A DNA stretch of 64,000 bases, taken from the NCBI GenBank assembly GCA_036378535.1, contig DASUWH010000046.1:310001-374000 (forward strand). Reading direction: 5' to 3'. The position numbers and the translations under genes are program-made. A model generated the notes under the pieces. The model was not told the origin of the DNA, did not search any database, and saw only the letters and a program-made list of their open reading frames with translations. The stretch's first letter is position 1, and each line of letters begins with the position of its first letter. This stretch comes from Gp1-AA122 sp036378535 (GTDB lineage Bacteria > Acidobacteriota > Terriglobia > Terriglobales > Acidobacteriaceae). Positions 18,082 through 25,832 of this stretch are shown in pieces.

Positions 18082-18106
18082 TCGATTGTCTTCCTGAAAA
18101 CCTGCT

Positions 18107-18901
18107 CTAATTTACCAGCCGAAAGGTTCGCTCCCAGCGGGTTATCTTGAATAGATGGGTTAATGCGTACGTGAAGTGCATGACCTTGTCGCCCGCAGTA
18201 CCAGAGCTATTGTAATCGTTGTCGCTGTTGTTGATGGACCAGTAGATCAAAAGCGGACTTCCGATAATATTTTGCCGCGGGACGAAACCCCAATACCGGC
18301 TGTCGAGGCTTTCGTCGCGGTTATCCCCCATTACGAAGTACTGACCGGGAGGCACGACCAGTTCGCTGTGCTGAACATCTTTCTTTAGTTCTTCGAACCA
18401 GCGACCCTCTTCACCCTGGACAACGTAGTCGACCTGCGGGAAATCGTCGCGATAAATGTCATGAAGAGTGGAGCTGTAGCGCACGTAACGCTCCTTCAAG
18501 GGCAATCCATTGACCCATACCTGGCGGTTGATCAGGCGGACATGGTCCCCGGGTACGCCGATCACTCGCTTTACAAAATGTTGTGCGGGATTGATCGGGT
18601 AGTGGAAAACGACGATATCTCCACGGCGAATCTGCTGGTAGCGAACTAACAAATCGCCAAACTTGCCGCCATATCGCAGCTTATTGACTAGCAGGTAGTC
18701 GCCGATTAACAGTGTGTTCTCCATCGACTCGGACGGAATCTGGAACGCTTGCACGATGAAGGTAATCACGAATACGGCGATGACTACCGTGGCCAAGAGG
18801 GATTGCAGAGAAACCAGAAATCCGGAATCTGGTTCGTTTCCGCGCGATTCCCCAACCGGCTGCGGAGGAAATTGCTCGTCGACGATAACTGGCTCAACCA
18901 C
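18107..18901 (-). CDS. lepB: Signal peptidase I (first of two adjacent copies)
   Basis: A second signal peptidase I, 264 residues if GTG at 18901 is used. That start overlaps the end of rnc by 8 bp; the longer frame to ATG 18973 would overlap rnc by 80 bp and adds residues with no LepB match. Catalytic Ser59 is in IPSESMENTLL and Lys111 in FVKRVIGVPGDHV; FVMGDNRDESLDSRYWGFVP is conserved. Compared with the neighbouring copy it has a longer N-terminus before the anchor and a different linker (EGRWFEELKKDVQHSELVVP). Two copies may divide exported substrates in an organism with many secreted proteins (inference). Confidence 0.9.
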   Translation of the reverse strand: MVEPVIVDEQFPPQPVGESRGNEPDSGFLVSLQSLLATVVIAVFVITFIVQAFQIPSESMENTLLIGDYLLVNKLRYGGKFGDLLVRYQQIRRGDIVVFHYPINPAQHFVKRVIGVPGDHVRLINRQVWVNGLPLKERYVRYSSTLHDIYRDDFPQVDYVVQGEEGRWFEELKKDVQHSELVVPPGQYFVMGDNRDESLDSRYWGFVPRQNIIGSPLLIYWSINNSDNDYNSSGTAGDKVMHFTYALTHLFKITRWERTFRLVN

Positions 18902-19688
18902 GTGCTTTATCCCTGCTGCTCCGAACAGGCTCTGCTGAAGCAGTAAGCAGATCCAAGGCCTGGCGCGCGGCATCCTGCTCAGCTCTTTTCTTCGTTGAAC
19001 CTGTTGCCCGGCCTACCAGTTCCTTGTCGGCGTTGGCAGCCGACGGACGCAGGTGCACCTCAACCGTGAAGATCTTGTTATGCTCGGGACCCTCCTCTTT
19101 TACTAAGACATAAGAAGGCTGCGGACAGCCCTTAGCCTGCATGGTTTCCTGCAGCGCCGATTTGAAATCGGTGATGGGCAGGGCGGCTCGTCCTTCCAGA
19201 TCCATGCGCTTCAACTCCGGAGCTACGATGTGCTGTACGATGAACTTGCGGGTCAACTCCATTCCCGCGTCGAGATAAATCGCCGCCAGTACGGCTTCCA
19301 AGGCATCTACCAGCAGGGTGGTCTTATTCCTTCCGCCGCTCTTCTCTTCGCCGCGGCCCAAGCGCAGGTAATGTCCAAGCTCCAGTTCCTGAGCCACGCG
19401 GATGAGGTGACGTTCGCTCACCAGGTGAGCCCGTAATTTCGACAATTCTCCTTCATGAAAGCCTGGAAAATGCCGAAACAACTCCTCACTGGTGACTAAC
19501 CCCAGAATGGCATCCCCGAGGAATTCCAGCTGTTCGTTGTCGCCGATACGGGGCGCCAGGCCAGACTTCGGGATCGACTCCAATTCACGCGCTTGCGAGC
19601 TGTGCGTCAGCGCCTGAACCAGAAGCTCGGGGCGTTGAAAGCGATGACCAAGCGTCTCCTCAAGTACGGTGATATCTCGCGACTTCAT
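18894..19688 (-). CDS. rnc: Ribonuclease III
   Basis: Double-strand-specific endoribonuclease that processes rRNA precursors and structured RNAs in the cytoplasm. The 264-residue product holds the catalytic signature NEQLEFLGDAILGLVTSEEL and the second acidic cluster TLLVDALEAVLAAIYLDAG. A C-terminal double-stranded RNA binding domain follows (DFKSALQETMQAKGCPQPSY, ATGSTKKRAEQDAARQALDL). A pairing of rnc with lepB is common in bacteria. The gene's C-terminal tail after the dsRBD is short and overlaps the likely start of the first lepB. Confidence 0.95.
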   Translation of the reverse strand: MKSRDITVLEETLGHRFQRPELLVQALTHSSQARELESIPKSGLAPRIGDNEQLEFLGDAILGLVTSEELFRHFPGFHEGELSKLRAHLVSERHLIRVAQELELGHYLRLGRGEEKSGGRNKTTLLVDALEAVLAAIYLDAGMELTRKFIVQHIVAPELKRMDLEGRAALPITDFKSALQETMQAKGCPQPSYVLVKEEGPEHNKIFTVEVHLRPSAANADKELVGRATGSTKKRAEQDAARQALDLLTASAEPVRSSRDKARG

Positions 19689-19709
19689 TCCAGGGCGTAG
19701 TTTCGTACC

Positions 19710-20651
19710 TTACTGTTTCGGCGGAGTGGTGGTCTGGCCCGGATTAGGTGCATTCGCAGGCGGAGTGCCGGGCTGAGCGGGATTGCTCGATCCTGCTCCC
19801 GGGCTACCAGTTGGTTTACCGCCTGTCAGCTGGACCAAACGGTCACGCTCCCGTCGCGCTAGATTTCCGGCCGCGGTGCCTTCCTGCGTCAATTCGACAG
19901 CGTGGTTGGCAACGGTAAGCGCCTCGGGGTATTTATTCTGTCGGTCAAGAGCGATCGACAGGCGGAGCACAGTAGTTGGGTCGGGCTGCTGCGGGTAAAT
20001 ATCGATAGACTTGCGCAGATTCGTTTCTGCCTCGACGAACTTGTTCTGATTGAGATCGAGTGTTCCCAGAATGGAATAAGCAGAGGAACGCAGTATGTTT
20101 TTATACGCTTCCGCCTGTTCCGGGGGCGCGCTGGGGGGCAACACGACATCCGTTTCGGCTGTTTGGATCGCCTTCTCTGCATCCTGCCTGGCTTCCGCCA
20201 AACGCTGGTCCTTGTCTAAGTCGCTGTCGCGAGTGCGCTCGGTAAGTACTTGGGACACTCCCAGGAGCGCCACCGGATCGTCAGGATCTATAGCGAGAGC
20301 TTTGCGCGCCATCTCCATCATTTTGTCGGCGTTGTTGGCGTTCTGATACATCTCCATGGCCTTTTTGTACAGAATGATGCGCAGCTCACTGTCGGGGAAC
20401 TTGGCCGCGAAATCATCGGCAGCCTTCTCCAGCGTGGCCGGATCCTGATTGGCGCTGGCGGTCTTAAAGGCGTCGAACTCGGCCTGCGTTTTGGCCTGGG
20501 GAGGGTGTTTCGCGGGAGCTGCCTGTGTTCCTGCCGGCGGCTGTTGGGCTGTTGCTTGAGGTGCAGTCTTGTTCTGACCGGCTCCTCCAGCCTGTGCGAA
20601 GGTGAAACAGGCAACACTCAGTAGTAGGCTCACGATGGCGACTCGCTTCAT
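19710..20651 (-). CDS. Secreted TPR protein with Pro/Gln-rich ends
   Basis: 313 residues with a signal peptide (residues 1-20, MKRVAIVSLLLSVACFTFAQ). A Gln/Pro/Ala-rich stretch is followed by tetratricopeptide-like helices from about residue 60 to 260 (TLEKAADDFAAKFPDSELRI, NADKMMEMARKALAIDPDDP, ILGTLDLNQNKFVEAETNLR), then another low-complexity Pro/Gly/Asn tail. It is probably a periplasmic protein-interaction scaffold. It sits 21 bp upstream of rnc and 32 bp downstream of another TPR protein in the same run. Confidence 0.75.
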   Translation of the reverse strand: MKRVAIVSLLLSVACFTFAQAGGAGQNKTAPQATAQQPPAGTQAAPAKHPPQAKTQAEFDAFKTASANQDPATLEKAADDFAAKFPDSELRIILYKKAMEMYQNANNADKMMEMARKALAIDPDDPVALLGVSQVLTERTRDSDLDKDQRLAEARQDAEKAIQTAETDVVLPPSAPPEQAEAYKNILRSSAYSILGTLDLNQNKFVEAETNLRKSIDIYPQQPDPTTVLRLSIALDRQNKYPEALTVANHAVELTQEGTAAGNLARRERDRLVQLTGGKPTGSPGAGSSNPAQPGTPPANAPNPGQTTTPPKQ

Positions 20652-20683
20652 GCTTTCTCCTTAGAGTTGCAACTTCGGGCAAT

Positions 20684-22252
20684 CTATTTATCGTCCGGCT
20701 GTGGCTGCGGGGCGACCGGCGGTTCGTATGGCTTTTTCAGACCTCGTTCCGCGGCGGCCTTGGCTTCCGGAAGTGTAGTGCCAGCCTGCAGGGCAGCTCG
20801 ATATTGTTCCACGGCCGCGTCGCGTTCCTCCTGCAGGTCAAAAATTCGTCCCAAATAGATATGAGACCAGGCCAGCACCTTGGGCTCTTTAGTAGAACCG
20901 AGGGCATGCTGGAAATAATCGCGCGCGCCTTGCATATCGCTGCTCATGCTCGCGACCTGCGCCAGGATGAAATAGGCACGGCCAGGATCCTCTTCGTGCT
21001 CCTCCAAAGCCTGCTGAGCCAGCTTCTGCGCCCCAGCCGCATCACCGGCGGTAAGCCGCTTCTCGGCGTCGCTCAATAATTGCTGGCGAGGCCGCGCTTG
21101 GGGAAGGTACAACACCTCAGGCGATGCTGCATCAGCAAATTGAATGTTCGAAGCCCGTTTAGCCTCTGCCCTCACATCGATGTTGTTCACCAGATTGGTA
21201 AAAGCATCTTTGAATCCAACGGGCTCTCTTTCGAACTTGACTAAAGAATCATAAAAATAACGCGTCAGAATGTAGCCTTGCTGTACGGCTTTGTCCACCG
21301 TCTCTTGTCGGCGCGTTTCGACGGACTGTCCGCCGGGCATAGTCCGTGCCTCAATCGCACGAATGAGGCACTCGGTCACGAGCAGGGAAATATCGTCTCG
21401 AAAACTCTGATCGATAGGGGCCAGCCGCACCTGGTCGAGTAAGGGTTCCAGCCTTTGCATGGACTCGGGATGCTTCATCGCGAGGGGATCGAGCAGATAA
21501 TGCAGGTAAGTGTGGCGAATCTGCTCCATCTTCAGCGATGAACTGGACGGGGATATCACGACGTAGTAGTCAGCGCCGTAGACGCGCGCATTTACCTGTC
21601 CTGGCGCACCCATGGGCTCAAGCAACACTGTGAACTGGCGGCCCAGATAACCAGATGATGTCAGGCGGAGGTAAATCCCGGTGTCGAACATCATCTTGTT
21701 AAGGGGCTCGTGAAAGCGCTCGATCATTACCTCGTACTGATCTTTGTGGTGCAGCCAGATATCGTGCAGGCCCGCTTTTTCGTAGAACACCTGCAGCAAC
21801 GGGACGAGAGCGACAACGCGAGTTGCGTCTGGCGGCAGTTCGGTTTCCTTGGCCTTAAGGGCGAATTTCGGCGGAACGTCCAGATAGAGCGCCAACGAGA
21901 CGTACTGAGACAGCTGCCGGGAAGGATCCTGGGGTTGATGCTCCTTGTAATATTCGCAAAGTTCATTGGTGGCGTTGGCTGCGTCCTCTGAATTCGCAAT
22001 TGTCTTGGCGACGTCGGACCGGATTTGCGCGCGCGAGAGATCAGAGACATCCAGACCGTCGTCGTACCCGCAGGCGTTGATTGCGGCCACAATGCTGAAC
22101 AAAGTCTCGCTGGTATCGAGAGAAATGTTCGAGCTTTCCGCGCCATTGGCTGCGGCCAGGCAAGAGAACCCAAGCAGCATGGCAAGGAGAAGCGCGCTGC
22201 GGAACGGGAAACCCAGAGGGATCCTCCTGAAGAGTAGATACGATGGGAGCAC
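20684..22252 (-). CDS. Large exported protein with C-terminal TPRs
   Basis: 522 residues with a hydrophobic N-terminal export segment (residues about 15-38). Residues 40-370 form a helical domain I do not recognise (ETLFSIVAAINACGYDDGLD; YYVVISPSSSSLKMEQIRHT; YLHYLLDPLAMKHPESMQRL). The pattern of an extracytoplasmic helical domain with a histidine-containing YLHYLL segment recalls degenerate metalloprotease-like folds, but no HExxH is present. The C-terminal third has TPR-like helices (AQKLAQQALEEHEEDPGRAY, YFILAQ). It ends in a Pro/Gln tail. It is first of the TPR-TPR-rnc-lepB run, 96 bp after the anti-sigma factor gene. Confidence 0.7.
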   Translation of the reverse strand: MLPSYLLFRRIPLGFPFRSALLLAMLLGFSCLAAANGAESSNISLDTSETLFSIVAAINACGYDDGLDVSDLSRAQIRSDVAKTIANSEDAANATNELCEYYKEHQPQDPSRQLSQYVSLALYLDVPPKFALKAKETELPPDATRVVALVPLLQVFYEKAGLHDIWLHHKDQYEVMIERFHEPLNKMMFDTGIYLRLTSSGYLGRQFTVLLEPMGAPGQVNARVYGADYYVVISPSSSSLKMEQIRHTYLHYLLDPLAMKHPESMQRLEPLLDQVRLAPIDQSFRDDISLLVTECLIRAIEARTMPGGQSVETRRQETVDKAVQQGYILTRYFYDSLVKFEREPVGFKDAFTNLVNNIDVRAEAKRASNIQFADAASPEVLYLPQARPRQQLLSDAEKRLTAGDAAGAQKLAQQALEEHEEDPGRAYFILAQVASMSSDMQGARDYFQHALGSTKEPKVLAWSHIYLGRIFDLQEERDAAVEQYRAALQAGTTLPEAKAAAERGLKKPYEPPVAPQPQPDDK

Positions 22253-22348
22253 TCTTGGTAAGTGTAAGATTTTTCGACAGAAGGGGTCAAACGAAAGCGG
22301 GCATCAGCTCCGCGCTGATAACGCGTATAGCTGAACACCGAAGGTCTG

Positions 22349-23023
22349 TCACCCTCGGACGCTTACCTTGGAGAACGACAACACGGCTCGGCCGGGCATG
22401 GGGCGTCCCAAGGCGGTCGCTGGCCGGAAAGTGGTGAAAATTAGCAGCCGTTTAACCTGCGGCAGCAGATCTTCGGAATTCTTGGTATCGGACAGGATAC
22501 GGTAGTCTTCGATCCGCCCGTCAGCCCCAACATAGGCTTCGATGACAAGGGATTCTGAATTCACCGCGCCGACCAGCGTGGTACCAAAAGCCGAAGACTG
22601 CAGTTCAGGTTCGGTATAGAGCAGCAGTGGAACGTCGTTGTTGCTCATAGCCTGAACGTTGGGCAATCCGAACAGCCCCATCAGGGCGGCGAAGATGACT
22701 ACTGCGGACAACAGTCCCGCAGTCGCCGGAACCATAAAGGCTTGCAACGCATTCTCCAGCCGAACCTGAAGCCCTTCGAAATAGGGACGACGAGCGCGCG
22801 CGGCTTCCTGAGAAACCGCTACTCGTAAGCGCAAGGAGAGATCCGCGGGAGCCTTCTTCCGGCCAATTCGGGTAAGGAGGGTTTGCGTTTGCAACAACAG
22901 CTTGTATTCACGCGCGCAGGCGGAGCACTCGTCAATGTGCTGGCCCAGGGCGCGCATCTGCGTTCCCGACACTGCCCCGTCCACATACGGCGAGAACAGC
23001 GACTTTGCCTCAGCACATTTCAT
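22349..23023 (-). CDS. Anti-sigma factor: zinc-finger domain, one TM, TonB-C-like periplasmic domain
   Basis: 224 residues. The N-terminal 45 residues form a putative zinc-finger anti-sigma domain (zf-HC2 type): Cys3 and the H-x3-C-x2-C motif in GQHIDECSACAREYK. A single membrane helix lies at about residues 100-122 (PATAGLLSAVVIFAALMGLF). The periplasmic part ends with VIEAYVGADGRIEDYRI and FRPATALGRPMPGRAVLSF, which matches the pattern of TonB C-terminal domains rather than a usual anti-sigma sensor domain. The start overlaps the stop of the ECF sigma gene by 4 bp, so it is almost certainly the cognate membrane anti-sigma factor. Confidence 0.83.
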   Translation of the reverse strand: MKCAEAKSLFSPYVDGAVSGTQMRALGQHIDECSACAREYKLLLQTQTLLTRIGRKKAPADLSLRLRVAVSQEAARARRPYFEGLQVRLENALQAFMVPATAGLLSAVVIFAALMGLFGLPNVQAMSNNDVPLLLYTEPELQSSAFGTTLVGAVNSESLVIEAYVGADGRIEDYRILSDTKNSEDLLPQVKRLLIFTTFRPATALGRPMPGRAVLSFSKVSVRG

Positions 23024-23769
23024 AATGTCACCTCAACTTCCCGGCTGCCCGCCGCCAGGCCTTCGGCGGCTGGCGGCTTCTTCCCCAGTTCAACCGGCGC
23101 CCGCAATCCCAGTTCGGAACCACACTCGCGGATGTACGGGATCAGGCGCTGTTTCAGCGCTTCCCGTCCACGGGTCAGGCGCGACTTCACCGTCCCCAGC
23201 GACACCTGGGTGATTTCCGCAATCTCTTCGTACGACATCTCCTCGAGGTCACGCAGGATGAGCGTAGTTCGATACGGTTCGGGAACCTTGTGCAACTCCT
23301 CTTCCACGCGCTCCCGCACTTCCTCGTGAGCGGCGTTTTCAAATGGCGATTCCGATTCGTCAGCCAAGAAATCTTTTACGGCCAAACTCATTCCCCGGTC
23401 GTTTTGCTGCTCGCTGGACTCCATGGAAGTCTCGCGAGATTTATGACGGAACCACCAGCGCTTGCGATTCGCCGCTTCATGCAATGCGATCCGATATATC
23501 CACGTCTTCAGGCTCGACTCGCCGTGGAAGTGCTTCATCCCGCGAAACACCTTCAGGAAGACTTCCTGGGTCGTGTCAGCTGCATCCGCCGGATCGTTCA
23601 CGATGCGATACACCAGGCTGTAAATCGGCTGGTGAAACTCACCGATAAGCCAGGTGTAGGCCTCTTCCGAGCCCGCTTTCAGTTCAGCTATGATGGCGGC
23701 TTCTTGCGCCCGAACGCCTATTGCGCTTGCCAGATCACCCAAGGTGGTTGCTCCCGCCATCATGGTCAT
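23020..23769 (-). CDS. ECF-type RNA polymerase sigma factor (RpoE-like)
   Basis: 249 residues. The sigma-2 region includes YSLVYRIVNDPADAADTTQE, VFLKVFRGMKHF and SLKTWIYRIALHEAANRKRW. An acidic linker is followed by sigma-4, VPEPYRTTLILRDLEEMSYE and EIAEITQVSLGTVKSRLTRG (DNA-reading helix for the -35 element). The DEVFLK-type polymerase contact and absence of sigma-3 define it as ECF. A TATAAT element on the minus strand (23782-23787) lies just ahead of the start, giving a very short leader; AGGTGA serves as ribosome binding site. Three in-frame ATG codons lie at the start; the first has the best spacing. It is probably controlled by the anti-sigma factor encoded next. Confidence 0.92.
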   Translation of the reverse strand: MTMMAGATTLGDLASAIGVRAQEAAIIAELKAGSEEAYTWLIGEFHQPIYSLVYRIVNDPADAADTTQEVFLKVFRGMKHFHGESSLKTWIYRIALHEAANRKRWWFRHKSRETSMESSEQQNDRGMSLAVKDFLADESESPFENAAHEEVRERVEEELHKVPEPYRTTLILRDLEEMSYEEIAEITQVSLGTVKSRLTRGREALKQRLIPYIRECGSELGLRAPVELGKKPPAAEGLAAGSREVEVTL

Positions 23770-24096
23770 GGCGTCACCTGTATTATAGGTTTTTTACCGC
23801 GCAAAACGCTCCTGAAAAGCGGAACCTCAGAGCTTGTTACTGCCGTGGGCAGCCATAGCCTGCGCCCTTATTGAATAGACTCCGGATAGCCGACCTATGT
23901 TCCCGGGTGGAAGTGCTGTATTTTCAGCAGGATGTACTCTGAAGAACAGTTCTCGGTTCCCCGTTCTCTGTCAAGAACGAGCGCTTTAAGGCTCGAGCCT
24001 GGTTTGTGACGCTGGCGGCGCGTGGACCATTGCTGGAGAGTTGTCCTTGGCAGCCGGAACTGAATAAGAACCGATGACCGAGAACCGAGAGCTAGT
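23770..24096. other. Intergenic region with promoter and inverted word repeats
   Basis: No coding frame with family likeness is visible. It holds a -10-like TATAAT (minus strand, 23782-23787) for the sigma gene and a pair of inverted GTTCTCGG-type word repeats at 23949-23972 and 24068-24091. The right copy ends 6 bases before the stop of the next gene. Confidence 0.6.
23949..24091. repeat. Inverted pair of GTTCTCGGTTC-type word repeats
   Basis: The left copy (23949-23972) reads GTTCTCGGTTCCCCGTTCTC and continues TGTC. The right copy (24068-24091) carries GAACCGATGACCGAGAACCG in the opposite sense. The enclosed 95 bases show no gene. The same word occurs at 37342-37367 before an ABC permease. 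Confidence 0.75.
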
Positions 24097-24810
24097 TCAT
24101 TGGGGATTTGCCGGCGGCGGCGTTCCCGACGCTGGCTTGGCCGGTGTCGTGGTGCTCGTCGCGGGCTTCGTGGACTTCGGTCTTTTCTTTTTCACCGGCT
24201 TCTCCGGTTCGGTGTCGTCCACGACAGTTTTCTTGGGAGGCGGAGGTGGCGCAGCTTGTGCCGCCGCCAAGGCGGTGCGCAGCCGACCTAGTTCGGCCTC
24301 CTTACCGGCAGCGAGATTCTGAATTCGGCCCGCCAGTTGGCTGCGAAGGTTATCCAGATTATTCGCTTCGTTTGCCAAGGGCTGATACTCATCCTTGGGA
24401 CCGAAGGCGCCCACATCTTCCGCTAAAGATCCCAATACATCGTGCAAAGCATCCAGATTGTGATACAGCTTGAAAGTCGCCGCCAGATCTTCAGGAGAGT
24501 TGTGGACTTCCGTGATCATGCCGGGGAGCGCGTCCTGCAGGTTGCGCGAAACCGAATCGACCATCGCTTTCGCCTGGCGCTTGTTGTTGGAATCGGTCTT
24601 CCATTTGTCGATGCGCAGCTTGCCCAAGTCTGCTAGCGTTGCTTGCGAGCTCTGCTGCAAACCTCCGAGCAGTTCGTTCAGCTGGCTCATGGAGGCGTAC
24701 GAGACTGGGGCCTGCGCTCCCGTTTGGGCGGGAGCGGTCTGCGCAAGGAGGGGCCAGGCCGCAAGAAGAATTGCCATCACAGCAGTAAAAAAGAATCGAA
24801 GGGCGCTCAT
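24097..24810 (-). CDS. Secreted helical protein with Lys/Pro-rich tail
   Basis: The start at 24810 gives 237 residues with a standard signal peptide (MSALRFFFTAVMAILLAAWP, cleaved near LLAQ); the longer frame has no such signal. The mature part is almost entirely helical (LNELLGGLQQSSQATLADLG, LYHNLDALHDVLGSLAEDVG, LDNLRSQLAGRIQNLAAGKE) and ends in a positively charged linker rich in Lys, Pro and Thr (PVKKKRPKSTKP), which could contact peptidoglycan or acidic polymers. No family is recognised. It stands alone between the tRNA-Ala gene and the sigma factor. Confidence 0.7.
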   Translation of the reverse strand: MSALRFFFTAVMAILLAAWPLLAQTAPAQTGAQAPVSYASMSQLNELLGGLQQSSQATLADLGKLRIDKWKTDSNNKRQAKAMVDSVSRNLQDALPGMITEVHNSPEDLAATFKLYHNLDALHDVLGSLAEDVGAFGPKDEYQPLANEANNLDNLRSQLAGRIQNLAAGKEAELGRLRTALAAAQAAPPPPPKKTVVDDTEPEKPVKKKRPKSTKPATSTTTPAKPASGTPPPANPQ

Positions 24811-24964
24811 TTGGTTGTTCACTTTCGCAAGGACCTGCGTGGCACGGTTGCGTGCTACGGCGATCAGGATACTAATTTTCCACAGATTGCACAAAAGCCG
24901 AGCTGACCGGTTTGACTATCACTACTGCGTAGGCGAGAATTAGATTGTTAATCCTTCCACTAGT

Positions 24965-25040
24965 GGGCCTGTGGCGCAGCTGGGAGCGCGCTTCCATGGC
25001 ATGGAAGAGGTCGTCGGTTCGATCCCGACCAGGTCCACCA
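24965..25040 (+). tRNA. tRNA-Ala (anticodon GGC)
   Basis: A full 76-base cloverleaf with encoded CCA. The acceptor stem GGGCCTG pairs with CAGGTCC and includes the G3:U70 wobble pair that marks alanine tRNAs. The anticodon stem CTTCC/GGAAG encloses the loop ATGGCAT, so the anticodon is GGC. The T-arm contains GGTTCGATCCC. The gene is isolated from other RNA genes. Confidence 0.97.
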
Positions 25041-25226
25041 AATTTTCCATCACTTCTCTCACGTCCACTTCTTCTGAGCCTGCGTTGCAATCGTTCGCCG
25101 TATGACCTGGAACTCAGGTTTGGCAGCTGCGATCGGCCGCGAAAGAGCTGTGCCAGCGAGGCGCTGCCTCTACCATTCACTGGCAGCCACGCGATCGTTC
25201 TCGTCGAGGTTTCAGGAAAGATTTCC

Positions 25227-25254
25227 TTGACACTGCTCTTGGTCGTTTTATAAT
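25227..25254 (+). promoter_or_regulatory. Sigma-70 type promoter of perR
   Basis: A perfect -35 TTGACA (25227-25232) and perfect -10 TATAAT (25249-25254) are 16 bases apart. The expected transcription start is near 25261, only about 12 bases before the perR ATG, so the mRNA leader would be extremely short. Confidence 0.85.
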
Positions 25255-25270
25255 AATTCTTATTCAATAA
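25248..25270. promoter_or_regulatory. Candidate PerR box overlapping the perR promoter
   Basis: TTATAAT-A-ATTCTTA (25248-25262) matches 12 of 14 symmetric positions of the PerR box TTATAAT-N-ATTATAA. A second, overlapping perfect palindrome TTATT-C-AATAA lies at 25260-25270. Together they cover the -10 and the start of transcription, the right place for self-repression. Confidence 0.75.
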
Positions 25271-25272
25271 TC

Positions 25273-25701
25273 ATGAGCCTTTCCCACCAGCAGTTTCGTG
25301 AACTGGCCGCGAAGCATGGGTTGGCGGTCACGCACCAGCGCCAGGTGGTCTATGAGGCGGTCATCGCTTCCCATGGACATCATTCCCCAGAAACCATTTA
25401 TGCCGCAGTCCGACGTCGCATTCCATCCATTTCACTGGCCACGGTCTACAACAATCTGCGGCTTTTCATCGAGTGCGGTCTGCTGCGAGAGGTTACTCCT
25501 CATGCGTCCACCTTGCGCGTGGACGGCAATCTTGAACCTCATCATCACATAGTCTGTTCCCGCTGCAAATCAGTGCAGGACATCGAAGGAGGCTTCATCG
25601 ATTTGAAGCGGCTATCCCGGCTACTGCCGGATGGCTTTGATCTGACACAGCCGTTGATCGAGGTCTTTGGCCTCTGTCGGCGCTGCCGTGCAAAAACCTG
25701 A
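25273..25701 (+). CDS. perR: Peroxide-responsive Fur-family repressor PerR
   Basis: 142 residues: an N-terminal winged helix (THQRQVVYEAVIASHGHHSP, ISLATVYNNLRLFIECGLLR) and a C-terminal metal-binding dimer domain. The structural zinc cysteines are Cys95, Cys98, Cys135 and Cys138. The regulatory metal ligands of PerR line up as His37, Asp84, His90, His92 and Asp103; the Asp (not Glu) at 84 is what separates PerR from Fur. PerR senses H2O2 by iron-catalysed oxidation of its histidines and then releases DNA. It is followed by katG, a classical target, and its own promoter carries a PerR-box-like site. Confidence 0.88.
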   Translation: MSLSHQQFRELAAKHGLAVTHQRQVVYEAVIASHGHHSPETIYAAVRRRIPSISLATVYNNLRLFIECGLLREVTPHASTLRVDGNLEPHHHIVCSRCKSVQDIEGGFIDLKRLSRLLPDGFDLTQPLIEVFGLCRRCRAKT

Positions 25702-25720
25702 GCAATAAACTCTGTAACCG

Positions 25721-25736
25721 GTGGGATCTATCCCAC
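25721..25736. promoter_or_regulatory. Perfect palindrome in the perR-katG gap
   Basis: GTGGGAT-CT-ATCCCAC is a perfect 7-bp inverted repeat with 2 bases between arms, too tight for a stable hairpin and therefore more like an operator. It lies 20 bases after perR and 96 bases before katG. It does not resemble the PerR box, so another regulator might bind it. Confidence 0.45.
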
Positions 25737-25832
25737 ATTTCCGAACGCAAGATAAGAGCGCCGATTGCACGAATGGGAAAGCCAGCATGCGCTCGTAGTT
25801 CGCCACAATTTATTTGAAGGAAGGAGCAACAC

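Noticed and set aside
18902..18973. Longer start for the first lepB at 18973
   Set aside because: It would overlap rnc by 80 bp and adds residues unlike LepB; GTG 18901 gives the expected N-terminus, though this is not certain.
24872..25267. 131-residue minus-strand frame covering the tRNA-Ala gene
   Set aside because: It overlaps a complete tRNA and the perR promoter and has no recognisable protein features.
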